Positions 61,905 to 64,000 of a stretch of 64,000 bases of DNA are shown piece after piece. Both the position numbers and the translations under genes were made by a program. The DNA is from VAZQ01 sp963758945 (GTDB lineage: Bacteria > Pseudomonadota > Alphaproteobacteria > Rhizobiales > Xanthobacteraceae). The stretch lies in assembly GCA_963758945.1 (NCBI GenBank), contig CAVWXY010000014.1, forward strand, positions 6,876 to 70,875, given 5' to 3'. The notes beneath the pieces were generated by a model that saw only the letters and a list, made by a program, of their open reading frames with translations, had not been told where the DNA came from and did no database searches. The first letter of the stretch is position 1. Each line of letters starts with the position of its first letter.

Positions 61905-62897
61905 ATGGTCGGGGGATTTACATTCCGGAGGGAAGCGATCTCGCGCGGCGCGCGGATGCTGCGCACTGCACTTGGGCCGGCGATCGCCGCATGGCTCGAG
62001 GATCCTGGCGTCGTCGAGGTGATGCTCAATCCCGATGGCCGTCTATGGGTCGATCGTCTGACAGAAGGGCTGATCGACACCGGCGAGCGGCTTATAGCTG
62101 CCGATGGCGAACGCATCGTCCGCCTCGTCGCGCATCACGTGGGTGCCGAAGTACATTCGGCAGCTCCACGCGTTTCCGCCGAGCTGCCCGAAACCGGTGA
62201 GCGGTTCGAGGGACTGCTTCCGCCTGTCGTGGCGGCGCCCGCGTTCGCCATCCGCAAGCCTGCCGTCGCGGTCTTCACCCTCGACGATTACGTCGCCGCC
62301 GGGGTCATGTCGGCCGATGAGGCGGACGTGCTGCGTCGTGCCGTCGAGCAGCGGCGCAATGTCCTGGTCGCGGGTGGGACCTCCACCGGCAAGACCACGC
62401 TCGTCAACGCGCTGCTCGCCGAGGTCGCCAAGACAAGCGACCGCGTGGTCCTGATCGAAGACACGCGCGAGCTCCAGTGCAAGTCGCCGAACCTGGTCGC
62501 GCTGCGAACCAAGGACGGGGTCGCCTCGCTGTCCGATCTCGTGCGCTCCTCGCTCCGCCTGCGGCCCGATCGCATCCCGATCGGCGAGGTGCGCGGCGCC
62601 GAAGCACTCGACCTCCTGAAGGCCTGGGGTACCGGGCACCCCGGCGGGATCGGCACCATTCACGCGGGGTCGGCACTCGGCGCGCTGCGTCGCCTGGAGC
62701 AACTCATTCAGGAAGCCGTCGTCACCGTGCCGCGTGCCCTCATCGTGGAGACGATCGACCTGATTGCCGTGCTCGCCGGTCGCGGTTCCGAGCGGCGGCT
62801 TGCCGAGCTCGCGGCGATCGAAGAGCTCGGGCCGAACGGCGATTACGTCCTCGTATCCACAGCATCCGATTTTGAGCCCCAGGGGGACAAGGCATGA
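61905..62897 (+). CDS. trbB: Conjugative ATPase TrbB (VirB11-like)
   Basis: A 330-residue secretion ATPase. MLRTALGPAIAAWLEDPGVV opens the N-terminal domain; Walker A is GGTSTGKTTL (about 156-165), the Asp box EDTRELQ (about 187-193), Walker B-like IPIGEVRGAEALD (about 224-236), and GGIGTIHAGS (about 247-256) the His box. It powers pilus assembly and DNA transfer. The stop overlaps trbC (ATGA). Confidence 0.92.
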   Translation: MVGGFTFRREAISRGARMLRTALGPAIAAWLEDPGVVEVMLNPDGRLWVDRLTEGLIDTGERLIAADGERIVRLVAHHVGAEVHSAAPRVSAELPETGERFEGLLPPVVAAPAFAIRKPAVAVFTLDDYVAAGVMSADEADVLRRAVEQRRNVLVAGGTSTGKTTLVNALLAEVAKTSDRVVLIEDTRELQCKSPNLVALRTKDGVASLSDLVRSSLRLRPDRIPIGEVRGAEALDLLKAWGTGHPGGIGTIHAGSALGALRRLEQLIQEAVVTVPRALIVETIDLIAVLAGRGSERRLAELAAIEELGPNGDYVLVSTASDFEPQGDKA

Positions 62898-63226
62898 CCA
62901 GGTCGGTCGCACACACCCGTCGCCACGTCGCGATCGCGTTCATCGTTTCGCTTCTCGCATGGACCACGACCGTACCGGCCCATGCCGCTGGTTCGAACAT
63001 GCCCTGGGAGCAGCCGCTGCAACAGATCCTGCAGTCGATCGAAGGTCCAGTGGCCAAGATCATGGCGGTGATCATCATCATCGTGACCGGACTGACGCTC
63101 GCCTTCGGCGACACCTCCGGCGGATTCCGCCGCCTTGTCCAGATCGTGTTCGGCCTCTCGATCGCGTTTGCGGCGAGTTCGTTCTTCCTCGCGTTCTTCT
63201 CCTTCGGCGGCGGAGCGCTGGTCTGA
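62894..63226 (+). CDS. trbC: Conjugative pilin TrbC (VirB2-like)
   Basis: A 110-residue pilin precursor with a long signal peptide ending near VPAHAAGS (about 33) and two membrane helices (about 54-75 and 83-105) separated by a short loop with GDTSGGFRR. It would be the substrate of TraF in pilin maturation, which is doubtful here because TraF has lost its start. It overlaps trbB and trbD by single stop/start contacts. Confidence 0.88.
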   Translation: MTRSVAHTRRHVAIAFIVSLLAWTTTVPAHAAGSNMPWEQPLQQILQSIEGPVAKIMAVIIIIVTGLTLAFGDTSGGFRRLVQIVFGLSIAFAASSFFLAFFSFGGGALV

Positions 63227-63504
63227 TGAGCGAGATCCTTGCGCACGATCCGATCCTCGGGTTCGAAGCGCCGGTCCACCGCGCCTTGACGGAGCCGATT
63301 CTCCTTGGCGGTGCGCCGCGCGCGGTTGCCATCACCAACGGCACGCTGGCGGCTGCCGTTGGCTTGGGACTGCGCCTGTGGATCGCCGGCCTCGTGTTGT
63401 GGGCAATTGGCCATCTGGCGGCGGTCTGGGCTGCGAAGCGCGACGCGCAATTCGTCGACGTCGTGCGGCGGCACCTGCGTTATCCTACGCATCTCGGCGT
63501 GTAG
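63226..63504 (+). CDS. trbD: TrbD (VirB3-like) mating-channel protein
   Basis: A 92-residue protein beginning MSEILAHDPILGFEAPVHRA, with one or two membrane helices (about 35-65) and a basic tail (DVVRRHLRYPTHLGV). It overlaps the trbC stop (TGATG). It anchors the TrbE ATPase to the inner membrane. Confidence 0.87.
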   Translation: MSEILAHDPILGFEAPVHRALTEPILLGGAPRAVAITNGTLAAAVGLGLRLWIAGLVLWAIGHLAAVWAAKRDAQFVDVVRRHLRYPTHLGV

Positions 63505-63516
63505 GGGCTGACCGCC

Positions 63517-64000
63517 GTGTTGAACCTCGCTGAATATCGCAAAAAGCCCAGAATGCTTGCCGATTTCCTGCCGTGGGCGGCGCTCGTCGCACCGGGCGTG
63601 GTCCTCAACAAGGACGGGAGCTTCCAGCGCACGGCCCGGTTTCGCGGACCCGATCTCAATTCGGCAACCCCCGCGGAGCTCGTCGGCACCATCGCGCGGC
63701 TCAACAATGCGCTGCGCCGGCTGGGCTCCGGCTGGGCGATCTTCGTCGAGGCAAGCCGCATTGCGGCACAGCGCTACCCGCAGAGCCGGTTTCCCGACCC
63801 CGTCTCGAACCTCGTCGACGCCGAGCGCCGGGCACAGTTCGAGGAGGCGGGAGCCCATTTCGAGAGCGCTTACTACCTCACCTTGCTCTGGTTGCCGCCG
63901 AGCGAGGAGGCGTCTCGTGCCGAACGCTGGCTCTACGAGGGACGATCTCGCGAGGGCGTCGATGCCTACGAGCTCCTCGATGGCTTCATCGACCGGACCG
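63517..64000 (+). CDS. trbE: TrbE (VirB4-like) ATPase, cut by the window edge
   Basis: The frame is open to the last base and gives about 161 residues, MLNLAEYRKKPRMLADFLPW at the start and VLNKDGSFQRTARFRGPDL next, matching the N-terminal TrbE domain. The GTG at 63517 is the likely start; TTG at 63520 is possible. The ATPase motifs lie beyond the edge. Confidence 0.88.
   Translation, partial: MLNLAEYRKKPRMLADFLPWAALVAPGVVLNKDGSFQRTARFRGPDLNSATPAELVGTIARLNNALRRLGSGWAIFVEASRIAAQRYPQSRFPDPVSNLVDAERRAQFEEAGAHFESAYYLTLLWLPPSEEASRAERWLYEGRSREGVDAYELLDGFIDRT

Larger units (their letters stand above)
43717..64000. mobile_element. Degraded integrative conjugative element (right end outside window)
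   Basis: From the tRNA fragment to the right edge the genes are of mobile-element type: a possible defence pair, a QseM/FseA/RdfS-like control module, RepA/ParA remnants, TraF, transglycosylase, relaxase, TraG and trbBCDE, with three insertion sequences. No integrase is in the window. The left limit is uncertain; it is put at the tRNA fragment because the native terminator and all clear chromosomal genes are on or left of it, but orientation of the fragment is not the usual one for an element lying on its right. Confidence 0.5.

Overview
The window looks like a chromosomal segment of a high-GC alphaproteobacterium of the order Hyphomicrobiales, closest in flavour to Bradyrhizobium, Xanthobacteraceae and relatives. 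The reasons are DUF3302/HlyD and SphA-type genes, a Bug-family solute receptor, several CaiB/BaiF transferases, dispersed palindromes of the CGTCAT-CCCG type, and a Mesorhizobium/Bradyrhizobium-type integrative conjugative element (ICE) transfer module. This placement is inference; no rRNA gene or species marker is present.

Positions 1-43,350 are metabolic chromosome. 1-8,600: a membrane-bound phosphoesterase, an outer-membrane SphA-like protein, a SulP transporter, an HlyD/DUF3302 pair divergent from a universal stress protein with two FNR/FixK-type boxes between them, and a ModA-like binding protein. 8,613-8,953: four tandem hairpins with different but self-complementary arms. 8,976-17,984: a DMT exporter and a 2-oxoacid dehydrogenase cluster (E1 alpha, E1 beta, E2, without E3) with an aldehyde dehydrogenase, a D-2-hydroxyacid dehydrogenase and small proteins. 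18,085-30,212: hydrolase, CMD proteins, CoA transferase, two GSTs, flavin reductases, a divergent SucD-like/SucC-like pair, an enolase-superfamily enzyme, and cytochrome c with a PQQ-type sugar dehydrogenase. 30,429-32,245: a decayed formylglycine-generating-enzyme gene and a triple-DUF4399 exported protein. 32,272-38,726: a tightly overlapping minus-strand operon for CoA-thioester breakdown (CaiB, two enoyl-CoA hydratases, acyl-CoA ligase, HMG-CoA-lyase-like) beside a Bug receptor.

At 43,369-43,845 the chromosome is broken: a C-terminal radC fragment, then the 3' half of a tRNA-Arg(ACG) with its terminator. This looks like an old attachment site or deletion junction. To the right lies a degraded ICE. 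Its cargo is a putative two-gene system: a MutY/MIG-like DNA glycosylase and a large XRE/PD-(D/E)XK-like/RuvB-like ATPase gene. An IS21 element split the ATPase gene; removing the IS and one 5-bp target duplication restores one open frame of about 754 residues.

From 49,621 comes a control and transfer module of the ICEMlSym type: a QseM-like antiactivator, an FseA-like activator encoded in two frames joined at a TTTC +1 slip site, an RdfS-like excisionase, RepA and ParA remnants, DUF2840, TraF (its ATG is now ATA), a frameshifted transglycosylase, a relaxase broken by frameshifts and an IS630 element, an IS66 element, then intact-looking traG, copG, trbB, trbC, trbD and the start of trbE running off the right edge. 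The broken relaxase and TraF suggest the element no longer transfers by itself, while its excision circuit may still be functional.
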